From Chroococcus sp. FPU101 (GTDB lineage Bacteria; Cyanobacteriota; Cyanobacteriia; Cyanobacteriales; Microcystaceae): a stretch of 64,000 nucleotides of DNA. Numbering within the stretch: the stretch's first letter is position 1; each line of letters begins with the position of its first letter. The notes beneath the pieces were generated by a model, which was not told where the DNA came from, ran no database searches, and was given only the letters and a program-made list of their open reading frames with translations. The DNA is taken from the NCBI RefSeq assembly GCF_017312365.1, contig NZ_BLJI01000001.1, forward strand, positions 397,417-461,416, read 5' to 3'. The translations under genes and the position numbers were made by a program. Positions 37,876 to 47,400 of the stretch are shown here, one piece after another.

Positions 37876-39582
37876 ATGTTAAAAAGAAAAATTAAACCTC
37901 TAAAAAGAGCGAAAAAAAAAGAAACGACAAAACTGAGTCTGCAAGAGCAATTAGCTCAAAAACGTCAAGCTAAAGAAAACCAAAAAAAGCTAGTTACTGT
38001 TTTATCCATTGCGATCGCGGCAGGTTTAGTAATGGCTTTACCATTAGCCTTAATCACTAAACCTCTTTATGGTCTAGTTGTTGCGATTGCAATGCCAATC
38101 GCTATCTTATCTTTTTGTTATCCTCGTGCTGCTTTATGGGCATTCCTCATTTATCTACCTTTTAATGGAACGATTACTTACTGGATTTCTAACGACAATC
38201 CAATTATGCAAGTAAGTAAAGATATTTTTTATATTCCAGCCTTATTCGGTCTAATAGTGGAGTGTGCCAAGAACAAGAAACCCATTTTTGTTCCTAAAAA
38301 ATTGATACCTACATTAACACTATTATTTGTTTTTTGTCTCTTAGCTTTATTTGTAGTTAGCTTATCTAATGAACAGTTACCCTTCTGTGAGTCATTGACA
38401 GTCAAATTTTTAGAAAGGCCAGAAGGTGGGTTGCCAATTCGGGTTCCTTGCAAAGAAGGTAGTCCTTTTCTTCAAGGTGTACTTGGATTAAAAGTTTTAA
38501 TTGGTTATATTCCTCTGATTTTTTGTACTTATTATTTTTTAGATAGTAAAGACAAATTATTAAAAATTGGTCGGCTACTTGTTGTTCTCGCCATTATTTG
38601 TTGTAGTTTGGCATTTGTTCAGTATTGGTTACTTCATACGGGACGCTGTGCAGGAACAAGAGAAATGACGGGAAACGATTTGTTCCAAGCCCAAATTGCG
38701 GCGCGATGTTTTATCGGTGGTTCGGTTTTATTTAGTCCAGAATACGGACAAATTAGATTACCAGGAACATTTGCTTCTCCTTGGCACTGGTCATGGTTTT
38801 TAGTTGCTAATAGTACAATTTGTTTTGCAAATGCTTTTAGTGAAATCTCCTTTTTTTGGAGAACAACATCGCTAGTGGGATTAGCGTTAGTGTTTATTAA
38901 TGCGATTATTTCTGGCCAACGAGTTGCTTTTCTGTTAGTTCCGCTTCTCATCGTTATTTTGTTAATTCTGACGGGACAATTTAAAAATCTTAAACAATTA
39001 ATGTTGATTGTTGGTTTAGGTGTATTGTTATTTATTGGCTTTTCCCTCTTTAAACCTGAATTTATTCAAGAACGAGTTGATAGTTTTGTGAGTCGTTGGA
39101 ATGAAAGTCCACCCCAAGAGTTTATTGTCAAACAATTGCAATTTGCTGCTGAGGCACAAGGTGGATTTTTAGGAAGAGGTTTAGGTAAAGGAACATCTTC
39201 AGCGCGGGTATTTGGCCCGATTACCTTTTTGGAAACATTTCATAGTAAAGTAATTTTGGAAATAGGTTGGATTGGATTTTTTATCTATATGACCTTTTTG
39301 ACCAGTTTACTGATTTTTGCTTTTCAAGCCTATCGTTCGATTCGTGATCCGAGTCTGAGAAGTTTTGCATCTAGTTTTTGGGTCTTTTTGGTCATCATTA
39401 GCTATTTACCTTATTGGTATCCTCTAGATACAGATCCAGTAGGGATTTACTATTGGTTTTTTGCGGGTATTATTTTTAAATTACCGATCATCGACAAACA
39501 AGAACAACAATTAAAAGAAAATCCCTCTTTAAATCTGACAGAAACCTTAAAACGTAAGCGCAAGAAACTATCTTTAGCTTAG
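37876..39582 (+). CDS. hpsL: O-antigen-ligase/polymerase-like membrane protein, resembling HpsL
   Basis: This 568-aa protein has a very basic N-terminus (LKRKIKPLKRAKKKETTKLS, then LQEQLAQKRQAKENQKK) and about twelve membrane helices. A large outer loop before the last helices contains the Wzy_C-type segment (GRGLGKGTSSARVFG...ETFHSKVILEIGWIGFF). This layout and the N-terminal LSLQEQLAQKRQ region match the hormogonium polysaccharide protein HpsL of cyanobacteria, thought to polymerise or ligate an exported polysaccharide. Two glycosyltransferase genes follow directly, supporting a polysaccharide locus. The symbol is given by resemblance, not by search. Confidence 0.65.
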   Translation: MLKRKIKPLKRAKKKETTKLSLQEQLAQKRQAKENQKKLVTVLSIAIAAGLVMALPLALITKPLYGLVVAIAMPIAILSFCYPRAALWAFLIYLPFNGTITYWISNDNPIMQVSKDIFYIPALFGLIVECAKNKKPIFVPKKLIPTLTLLFVFCLLALFVVSLSNEQLPFCESLTVKFLERPEGGLPIRVPCKEGSPFLQGVLGLKVLIGYIPLIFCTYYFLDSKDKLLKIGRLLVVLAIICCSLAFVQYWLLHTGRCAGTREMTGNDLFQAQIAARCFIGGSVLFSPEYGQIRLPGTFASPWHWSWFLVANSTICFANAFSEISFFWRTTSLVGLALVFINAIISGQRVAFLLVPLLIVILLILTGQFKNLKQLMLIVGLGVLLFIGFSLFKPEFIQERVDSFVSRWNESPPQEFIVKQLQFAAEAQGGFLGRGLGKGTSSARVFGPITFLETFHSKVILEIGWIGFFIYMTFLTSLLIFAFQAYRSIRDPSLRSFASSFWVFLVIISYLPYWYPLDTDPVGIYYWFFAGIIFKLPIIDKQEQQLKENPSLNLTETLKRKRKKLSLA

Positions 39583-39609
39583 TTAATCACAGAACCCTTG
39601 CTTAAATTT

Positions 39610-40644
39610 ATGACACTTCCTTTGATCTCTGTAATTATTCCAACTTATCGCCGAGAAGAACCTTTAAAGGATACTCTCGAAGATGTTTTGCAACAAGACT
39701 ATCCCGCTTTGGAAATATTGGTAGTTGATCAAACTCAAACCCATACCAATGAAGTACAATCCTATCTCGAAAACTTAGCACAGTCTAAGAAAATTCAATG
39801 GTTTCGTGTGAATTGGGCAAGTCTACCTGGGGCGCGAAATTATGGGGTAAGGCGAGCTTCTGGAGAGATTATTCTGTTTATTGATGATGATGTCAAGCTT
39901 CCTGAAGGCTATTTTCAGGCTCATGCCCGTAATTTTTTAGAACGTCCTGATGTGGGTGTTGTTGCGGGGCGAGTTTTTGATCGGATGAAACTGGCTGACT
40001 CTCAGAAATTGAGTACCAGTAAATCTTCCTATGAAATTGAATACTTACCCCCCGAAGCAATGAACCCGGGGATTGCTTGGTATTATATTGATTTAGTTCA
40101 TACTACTAAACCTCAACAGGTTATATCTCCTAGAGGCTGTAATATGTCGTTTCGGCGCGATATTTTTATTAAATATAATATTTGGTTTGATGAACGTTTT
40201 AGAGGCAATGCGGTTCGAGAAGAATCCGATTTTTCTCTGAGATTACGGGCTACAGGTTATCATGTTTGGTACGATCCAGAAGCTTATTTAATCCATATTG
40301 GTGAGGAAACGGGCGGTTGTCACGATATTAATACTCGCTCGTTGTCCTATCAAATGACGTTTTATCATAATCATTTTTTAATGGCTTTAAAAAATTTAAC
40401 GCCAAGCCAACAATTTAGTCTTTATAGTAAGTTATTTGATTGTCATGTTTTGGGTAATCCACCTTGTAATAAAAGTGGTTCACCTCTAAAAATTATCTCT
40501 CGTGGAATTTTTTATAGTTTAGGTTTTTTAGACGCTGTAAAATCTCAAATTAAATCTTTTTGGGATGATGGACAGGTTTATACTAAACAAGACAAAAATC
40601 AGGTTCAATTAATCAAAAATGAACCTTTGTCTTTAAAGAGTTAA
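39610..40644 (+). CDS. Family 2 glycosyltransferase, polysaccharide cluster
   Basis: The GT-A fold begins at once: ISVIIPTYRREEPLKDTLEDVL, nucleotide-binding VVDQTQ, then ARNYGVRRASGEIILFIDDDVKLP with the metal-binding DDD, and the acceptor-side EESDFSLRLRATGYHVWYDPEA. From the ATG at 39610 the product is 344 aa (an upstream in-frame TTG is less likely). It transfers a sugar from a nucleotide donor at the cytoplasmic side; donor and acceptor are unknown. It lies 27 bases after the polymerase-like gene and resembles the HpsN-type enzyme of hps loci. Confidence 0.85.
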   Translation: MTLPLISVIIPTYRREEPLKDTLEDVLQQDYPALEILVVDQTQTHTNEVQSYLENLAQSKKIQWFRVNWASLPGARNYGVRRASGEIILFIDDDVKLPEGYFQAHARNFLERPDVGVVAGRVFDRMKLADSQKLSTSKSSYEIEYLPPEAMNPGIAWYYIDLVHTTKPQQVISPRGCNMSFRRDIFIKYNIWFDERFRGNAVREESDFSLRLRATGYHVWYDPEAYLIHIGEETGGCHDINTRSLSYQMTFYHNHFLMALKNLTPSQQFSLYSKLFDCHVLGNPPCNKSGSPLKIISRGIFYSLGFLDAVKSQIKSFWDDGQVYTKQDKNQVQLIKNEPLSLKS

Positions 40645-40683
40645 TTTGTCTCCAAATCAACACCAATAGATGCAGAGCAGTTT

Positions 40684-41853
40684 ATGAAGATTTTAGTCGC
40701 TAGTCATACTTATATTGTTGAGCTCAATTGTGAAAAATTAAAAGTACTGACTCAAATACAATCTGATATTGAAGTAACTGTTGTTGTTCCAAAACGCTGG
40801 CAACCAGGAGGAGTCCAAAATAAACTTATTGAAGCTAAACCTTGGCAAGATGGAAATTTTCGGGTTGTGCCAATTTCTAATTTTAGTCAAAATAATCAGC
40901 CTTTATTGACGTTTGGAACGGATATTATTACTCTCTTAAAAGAGTTTCGTCCTAATATTATCCAAGTTGAGCAAGGTTCTAAATCAATTGGTTATGCAGA
41001 ATTAATTACGCTAAATAATTTTTTGGGATTAAAAGCTAAAAATTGCTTTTTTACTTGGTGGAATTTACCTTATACTAATAAATTTCCGATTTCTTGGATT
41101 GAATCTTACAATCTAAAACATACAGATGGTTTGGTAGCTGGTAATCAAGATGCAGAAGATATTTTACGCGATCATGGTTATACGGGCCCATCTAAAGTTA
41201 TGCCTCAATTGGGGGTTGACGAGAAACTATTTTCACCTGCTCCTCAAAGTGAATTAGCCGCTAAACTTGGGATTAAAGAAGGAGAATTTATTATCGGTTT
41301 TGTCGGTCGTTTTGTTCCCGAAAAAGGCATTTTAACTTTAATTAAAGCTCTTGCAGGGTTAAGTGATTTTTCGTGGAAATGTCTACTTTTAGGCCGTGGC
41401 ACTCTTAAAGAAACCATTTTATCTGAAGCGACAGCCGCAGGAATTCAAGACCGCATTATTTTAGTTGAAAGTGTGCCTCATGATGAAGTCCCTTGTTACA
41501 TCAATTTAATGAGTACATTAGTTCTTCCGTCAGAAACCAGTTATCAAGTCAAAACCTTAACGGCAGTTGGCTGGAAAGAACAATTCGGTCATGTTTTAAT
41601 TGAAGCAATGGCTTGTAAAGTTCCTGTGATTGGCTCAAATTCGGGCGAAATCCCTTATGTAATTGAAGAAACGGGGTTAATCTTTCCTGAAGGTGATAGT
41701 GAGGCATTACAAAGCAGTTTACGTCAATTGCTCGAACAACCCGAACTCTGTCAAAAATTAGCTCAACTGGGTTATGATCGCGTTATGAATCAATATACAA
41801 ATCAAGCTTTAGCAAAAAGTTTACTAGATTTTTATCAAGAAATTAGCCAGTAA
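40684..41853 (+). CDS. Family 4 glycosyltransferase, polysaccharide cluster
   Basis: This 389-aa GT-B protein has the nucleotide-sugar-binding half typical of GT4: GFVGRFVPEKGILTLIKAL, LLGRGTLKE, and the EX7E motif EQFGHVLIEAMACKVPVIGSNSGEIPYVI. The N-terminal acceptor half is present in full. It is the third gene of the hps-like cluster, 39 bases after the GT2 gene. Confidence 0.88.
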   Translation: MKILVASHTYIVELNCEKLKVLTQIQSDIEVTVVVPKRWQPGGVQNKLIEAKPWQDGNFRVVPISNFSQNNQPLLTFGTDIITLLKEFRPNIIQVEQGSKSIGYAELITLNNFLGLKAKNCFFTWWNLPYTNKFPISWIESYNLKHTDGLVAGNQDAEDILRDHGYTGPSKVMPQLGVDEKLFSPAPQSELAAKLGIKEGEFIIGFVGRFVPEKGILTLIKALAGLSDFSWKCLLLGRGTLKETILSEATAAGIQDRIILVESVPHDEVPCYINLMSTLVLPSETSYQVKTLTAVGWKEQFGHVLIEAMACKVPVIGSNSGEIPYVIEETGLIFPEGDSEALQSSLRQLLEQPELCQKLAQLGYDRVMNQYTNQALAKSLLDFYQEISQ

Positions 41854-41937
41854 ATACAACTCCATAGAGTTAATCTTGTAAAACGGTGAATTCCTGCTAT
41901 CTTTTAAAGGAAATTTCATAAACTAAATTATTAGCTC

Positions 41938-43020
41938 ATGACAACTCAGAAAAAAATTCTGTTAGGGATGCTCGTTTTTATCCCATTAGCGATCGCGGCT
42001 GAATGGTTTAAGTTTCCTTCCACCTTAACCTTTGTATTTGCTGCTTTGGGAATTGTACCACTGGCGGCGTTGATTGCGGAATCGACAGAAGAAATAGCGG
42101 ACGTAATTGGGCCAACTTTCGGCGGTTTACTAAATGCAACATTTGGTAACTTAACAGAAATGGTCGTATCGATCGTTGCTTTAAGATCTGGATTGATTGA
42201 AGTGGTTAAAGCCAGTATCTTAGGGGCAATTATTGCTAATATGCTACTCGGTTTGGGTTTAGCGATGTTGTTGGGGGGTTTGAAGTTTAAAGAACAGGTG
42301 TTTGAGCCGAAAATTGCCCGTTTAAATGCGTCTGCTTTGTTGCTTGCTCTTTTAGTCCTACTTACGCCTAGTGCCATTCAATTTACCTCGGTTGGTTTGA
42401 CTGGCTCTACGATTCAAGAGTTTTCGGTGGTTGCTTCGATCCTGTTGCTCGTTTTTTATGGCTTTAGTGTCTTTTTCTCCGCTAAATTTCCTCTCACTTC
42501 TACATCTGCGGAAATTATTGAAGAAGTTTTAGAGAAGGAAAAGAAAGAACACCATGACAGCAAAGATACGATTAAACAAGTTGCGACCCTACTCGGCTGT
42601 ACAGTTGTTTTAGTGTTTGTTTCAGAAATTCTGGTAGGTAGTCTTGAAGAAACGGTTAAAGTGTTCCATTTAACGGAACTGTTTACAGGGGTTATATTAC
42701 TACCTTTATTTGGTGGTTTTGTGGAATATCTAACTTGTATTTCCTCATCCCTCAAAAATCAGATGGAATTATCCGTATCTGTGGCGATTGGTTCGACGTT
42801 ACAAATAGTTCTACTGATCACACCGATTTTAGTACTGATTAGTCCATTATTCAATCAACATTTAACCCTAGAGTTTAACCTATTTGGGATGTTTGCGGCA
42901 GGGGCGGCGGTTATTGTGACAAATTCCATTAGTTCGGATGGTCAATCAAATTGGTTAGAAGGTTTATTACTCCTAATTCTATATGCAGTTTTAGGAGTTG
43001 CGTTTTATCTACATCCGTAA
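41938..43020 (+). CDS. Calcium/cation:proton antiporter (CaCA/Cax-like), diverged second motif
   Basis: This 360-aa protein has eleven or so membrane helices in two halves. The first alpha-repeat motif, GGLLNATFGNLTEMVVSIVALRSG, is nearly standard for Cax (GNATELI). The second, expected to read GNxxEHLTAVxVAxKxKM, is PLFGGFVEYLTCISSSLKNQM: the Asn is Gly and the His is Tyr, while the key Glu is kept. The central acidic loop (EEVLEKEKKEHHDSKD) is typical. It probably exports Ca2+ or a related cation in exchange for H+, but the altered motif may shift selectivity. Confidence 0.8.
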   Translation: MTTQKKILLGMLVFIPLAIAAEWFKFPSTLTFVFAALGIVPLAALIAESTEEIADVIGPTFGGLLNATFGNLTEMVVSIVALRSGLIEVVKASILGAIIANMLLGLGLAMLLGGLKFKEQVFEPKIARLNASALLLALLVLLTPSAIQFTSVGLTGSTIQEFSVVASILLLVFYGFSVFFSAKFPLTSTSAEIIEEVLEKEKKEHHDSKDTIKQVATLLGCTVVLVFVSEILVGSLEETVKVFHLTELFTGVILLPLFGGFVEYLTCISSSLKNQMELSVSVAIGSTLQIVLLITPILVLISPLFNQHLTLEFNLFGMFAAGAAVIVTNSISSDGQSNWLEGLLLLILYAVLGVAFYLHP

Positions 43021-43062
43021 GCTAACTTGTAAGCTGTCCTTTGTTTTTCACTAGCAAAGGAC

Positions 43063-43159
43063 AAAAAAAACCCCAGCTAGTTGACTGAGGCTGCTGTTGT
43101 AGGAGAACTCAAGCAAATCCAATCGGGAGATACCAAAACAAAAACGCGTTTTGGTGATT
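43063..43159 (-). ncRNA. Candidate small regulatory RNA beside coaE
   Basis: On the minus strand, a -10 element TATAGT (43165-43170) is followed by about 95 bases with an RNA-like plan. There is an 8-bp 5' hairpin (43148-43155 with 43132-43139), then an unpaired pyrimidine-rich stretch containing GTTCTCCTACAAC (43096-43108). An intrinsic terminator ends it, CCTCAG-loop-CTGGGG (43071-43090) running into eight T residues (43063-43070). The CTCCT stretch is complementary to Shine-Dalgarno sequences, as in trans-acting sRNAs such as PsrR1. A second inverted repeat (43036-43062) lies beyond. Alternatively this is the 3' UTR and terminator of coaE, which ends at 43232 on the same strand. No ORF is present. 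Confidence 0.5.
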
Positions 43160-43231
43160 CGCTTACTATAAATTGTAGTCAATTTTTTAAAGATTGTAAA
43201 GTTTTATTGACAAAAATGAGATGGTTTAGAA

Positions 43232-43825
43232 TTATTTTGGAGGCTTGAGATAATACTGCTCAATCTGCTTAAATAATTGCTCTGAAGTCGATGAATTCTC
43301 TAAAATCACATCGGCTAAAGCCATTTTTTCTTCAATTGGCCATTGATTTTGAATTCGGATAATTGCTTGATCGGAGGAAATGCGATCGCGTTCTACTAAA
43401 CGTTTAATCTGTTCGTCGTAAGAACAGTAAATAACCCATATTTCTGTGACTAAATCAGTCATTTTGGCTTCAAATAGCAAAGGAATCACGATAACGATGA
43501 TGAGTTCATTCGTTTCATCAAGTATGCTTTGAATCTGATGTCTGACATAGGGATGAATCTGATTTTCTAGCCATGTTTTCTCGTTCGGCTGACTAAAGAT
43601 AATTTCTCCTAATTTTTTGCGGTTGAGTGTTCCATCAGGCAATAAGATAGAATTATCATATCTCAAAGAAATTTGCTTAAGGATGGGTGAGCCATATGAT
43701 ACCGCATCTCTAGCCAGTAAATCAGCATCAATAATCGGAATATGATAAGTATCAGCTAAAAAACGAGAAACAGTCGATTTTCCTGTGGCTATTCCTCCCG
43801 TTAAACCAATAATTCGACGCGACAT
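43232..43825 (-). CDS. coaE: Dephospho-CoA kinase
   Basis: CoaE phosphorylates dephospho-CoA in the last step of coenzyme A synthesis. The 197-aa P-loop kinase starts IIGLTGGIATGKSTVSRFL (Walker A), has the DADLLARD substrate motif, the ENQIHPYVR lid region and the VVIPLLFEA segment. The terminator at 43063-43090 probably also ends this transcript. Confidence 0.95.
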   Translation of the reverse strand: MSRRIIGLTGGIATGKSTVSRFLADTYHIPIIDADLLARDAVSYGSPILKQISLRYDNSILLPDGTLNRKKLGEIIFSQPNEKTWLENQIHPYVRHQIQSILDETNELIIVIVIPLLFEAKMTDLVTEIWVIYCSYDEQIKRLVERDRISSDQAIIRIQNQWPIEEKMALADVILENSSTSEQLFKQIEQYYLKPPK

Positions 43826-43962
43826 TATTTTCCCAACGTTCTGCTACGTGTGCATAGATAATTGTCGTCTAAGAATCTGCATAAATTAAGATGACTTCAT
43901 CTTGACACAGTTTGATTCATAGGATGTATAAAATAGGGAATATCCATCGCTCACCGTTTAGT

Positions 43963-44316
43963 ATGCCATTAATCAAAGTTCAATCCTCTGTCAAAACTCC
44001 TTCATCTGAAGCTGTAGAAACACTTTTAACCAGTTTATCGAGTAAATTAGCGAAACATCTGGGTAAACCTGAGTCTTATGTCATGACTTCTTTTGAACCA
44101 GAGATTAAGATGACTTTTGGCGGAACTTTTGAACCTGTTTGTTATATTGAAATAAAAAGTATAGGTCGCATGACTCCAGACATTACTAAAGCAATGAGTC
44201 AAGATTTTTGTCAAACAGTAGAAGAACATTTAGGGGTTCCTAAAAATCGGATTTATCTTGAGTTTGCCGATGCCGAGAGAGCAATGTGGGGATGGAATGG
44301 TGGAACGTTTGCCTAA
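43963..44316 (+). CDS. MIF/phenylpyruvate tautomerase-like protein
   Basis: From the ATG at 43963 the protein is 117 aa and begins MPLIKVQSS, putting the catalytic Pro directly after the initiator Met, as in macrophage migration inhibitory factor and its bacterial relatives. The conserved core (PESYVMTSFEPEIKMTFGGTFEP, GVPKNRIYLEFADAERAMWGWNGGTFA) is complete. The in-frame upstream extension to 43912 would bury the essential Pro and is rejected. Cyanobacterial MIF homologues have known tautomerase activity, but their role is unclear. Confidence 0.9.
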   Translation: MPLIKVQSSVKTPSSEAVETLLTSLSSKLAKHLGKPESYVMTSFEPEIKMTFGGTFEPVCYIEIKSIGRMTPDITKAMSQDFCQTVEEHLGVPKNRIYLEFADAERAMWGWNGGTFA

Positions 44317-44437
44317 TTTAAAACTAACAATTAGCTTTAAGAAAAAGACTTAATTTAATCTGTGTGTATCATGTGTTTAATTAAATAACGTTAGAATGGT
44401 CAGTAAAGTTTAAACTCATCGTCTCAAGTTTTCTAGG

Positions 44438-47400
44438 ATGAAAAGTATCGTTTTAATTACTGGTTTTGAAACCTTTAATACAGATTTATATCGACAAGCA
44501 GCCACCTTAGCTATGTCTCGCTGTACTGGTTTGGATGTTAAAGTATTTAGCGATCGTATTTTAACTACTCATCCTGAAATTGTTGAAAATGCACTAAATA
44601 ATGCTGATGTTTTTTTTGCGAGTCTCATTTTTGATTATGATCAAGTGATGTGGCTACGTGAGCGAGTTCAAAAAATACCAATTCGTCTTATTTTTGAATC
44701 TGCTTTAGAGTTAATGAGTTTAACCCAATTGGGTAAATTTGTGATTGGGGATAAACCGAAAGGGATGCCAAAACCAATCCAATTTATTTTAAGTAAGTTT
44801 TCGAGTGGTAAAGAAGAAGATAAACTTGCAGGTTATTTAAGTTTTCTCAAAACTGGGCCGAAACTTTTAAAACTAATTCCTGCCAAAAAAGTCCAAGATT
44901 TACGCAATTGGTTAATTATTTACGGCTATTGGAATGCTGGAGGAACGGAAAATGTTGCGGCGATGTGTTGGACAATTGCCCAAAAATATTTAGATTTATC
45001 AATTGCTGATATTCCTCCCCCAATTGAAACACCAAATAAAGGTTTACTTCATCCCGACTATCAGGGATATTTTACTTCACCGCGTGATTATCTAAACTGG
45101 TATAAAAGTCAAAAAACAATTGAAGATAAACCGATTATTGGAATTTTACTTTACCGTAAACACGTTATTTCAAAACAACCTTATATTCATCAACTGATTC
45201 GCTATTTTGAAGCAGAAAATTTGATACCTGTTCCAATCTTCATTAATGGTGTCGAAGGTCATGTCATTGTTAGGGACTGGTTGACGACATCTTATGAAAC
45301 ACAACAGCGAAAAAATGGCAATATCGAAACACTTTCATTATCAGATGAAGCGATAGAAATTGATGCGATTGTCTCTACAATTGGTTTTCCTTTAGTAGGT
45401 GGGCCTGCGGGTTCAATGGAAGCAGGAAGACAAGTCGAAGTCGCTAAGAGAATTTTATCGGCTAAAAATATTCCCTATTTAATTGCCGCCCCTTTATTAA
45501 TACAAGATATCCACTCTTGGACAAGGCAAGGAATCGGAGGTTTACAAAGTGTTGTTTTATATGCTTTACCTGAATTAGACGGTGCAATAGATACGATTCC
45601 AATTGGGGGTTTAGTTGGAGAAAATATTTACTTAATTCCAGAACGTATTAAGCGTTTAACAGGACGTTTACACAATTGGATTAAACTTAGAAAAATACCG
45701 CATTCAGAACGTAAGATTGCCATTATCTTATATAATTTTCCTCCTGGTTATGGTGCGACAGGAACAGCAGCATTACTCAATGTACCTCGCAGTTTGATTA
45801 AGTTTTTACAAGCTTTGAAAAACGAAGGTTATACAGTAGGTAATTTACCAGATGACGGGGAATATATTATTGATAAAGTTAAAGAAGCGGATGAGAATAT
45901 AACTTTAGATGAAAATACGGTTAATGTACAAACTTTAGAAAAATGGCTTGGTTATTTATTAACAAGTCGTGTTGAGAAGCAATGGAAATCATTAACCCAT
46001 ACAGGTATCAAAACCATTGGTGATCATTTTAGTATCGGAGGCGTTCAATTTGGCAATATTTGGATTGGAGTACAGCCACCGTTAGGACTTTCAGGTGATC
46101 CAATGCGATTAATGTTTGAAAAAGATTTAACCCCACATCCACAATATACTGCTTTTTATAAATGGTTACAAAATGAGTTTAAAGCGGGTGCTGTAGTACA
46201 TTTTGGAATGCACGGTACAGTCGAATGGCTACCTGGTTCACCACTGGGAAATACGGGCTATTCTTGGTCGGATATTTTATTAGGAAATCTGCCTAATCTT
46301 TATCTTTATGCAGCGAATAATCCATCTGAATCAATTTTAGCTAAACGTCGTGGTTATGGTGTCTTAATTTCTCATAATGTTCCTCCTTATGGACGTGCTG
46401 GATTATACAAAGAATTAATGACGCTACGTGACTTAATTGCAGAGTTTCGGGAAGACCCAGAGAAAAATTTAGCTTTAAGAGATGTCATTTGCCAAAAAAT
46501 TATAGATACAGGTTTAGAGGTTGATTGTAGATTTGAAGATAGCCTTGAATTTAATGTAGAAAATGCTCGTTTATTTAGCAAAAATACAATCATTCAATAT
46601 TTTGTTAAGGTCTATGAATATCTACAAGTCGTTGAACAAAGATTGTTTTCATCGGGGTTACATACATTGGGCGAAGTTCCAAGTAATGAAGCTCTAAAAT
46701 TTTATTTAGAAGCTTATTTTGCTGATGGGATTTCTGAAAATCATATTGATTATATTGTCAACCGTCGAGAATCAGAAATTATTAGTAGAAATGGTACATC
46801 TGAAAAAATTCCAGAAGCAATTAAAATTCGAGATTTATTAGAACAAAATACTGATGAAATCACCAATTTAATTAAAGGGTTAAATGGCGAATATATTCCA
46901 CCCGCACCAGGGGGAGATTTACTTAGAGATGGGATTGGAGTTTTACCAACAGGACGAAATATTCATGCTTTAGACCCCTATCGAATGCCTTCTGCTGCTG
47001 CTTATCTTCGCGGACAAGAAATTGCTAAAAAAGTAATTCAACAAAATTTAGATGAAACAGGAAATTATCCTGAGACTATTGCAGTCATGTTATGGGGTTT
47101 GGATATTATTAAAACAAAAGGAGAATCATTAGGCATTTTATTAGAATTAGTCGGTGCAGAACCCATTAAAGAAGGAACGGGTCGAATTGTTCGCTATGAA
47201 CTTAAACCATTGACAGAAATGAGTCATCCAAGAATCGATATTTTAGCGAATCTTTCGGGGATTTTTCGAGATACTTTTACCAATATTATTGATTTACTAG
47301 ATGATTTATTTTTACGGGCTGCGGAAGTTGATGAACCTGAAGAAATGAATTTTATTCGTAAGCATTATTTAGCTTTAAAACGACAGGGTGTTGAAAATGC

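Noticed and set aside
37796..37880. Short ORF and imperfect hairpin between glmM and the polymerase-like gene
   Set aside because: The 24-codon frame (MYRIARCGVLIDEVKK onward) overlaps the next start and has no Shine-Dalgarno; the hairpin has a long loop and no T tract.
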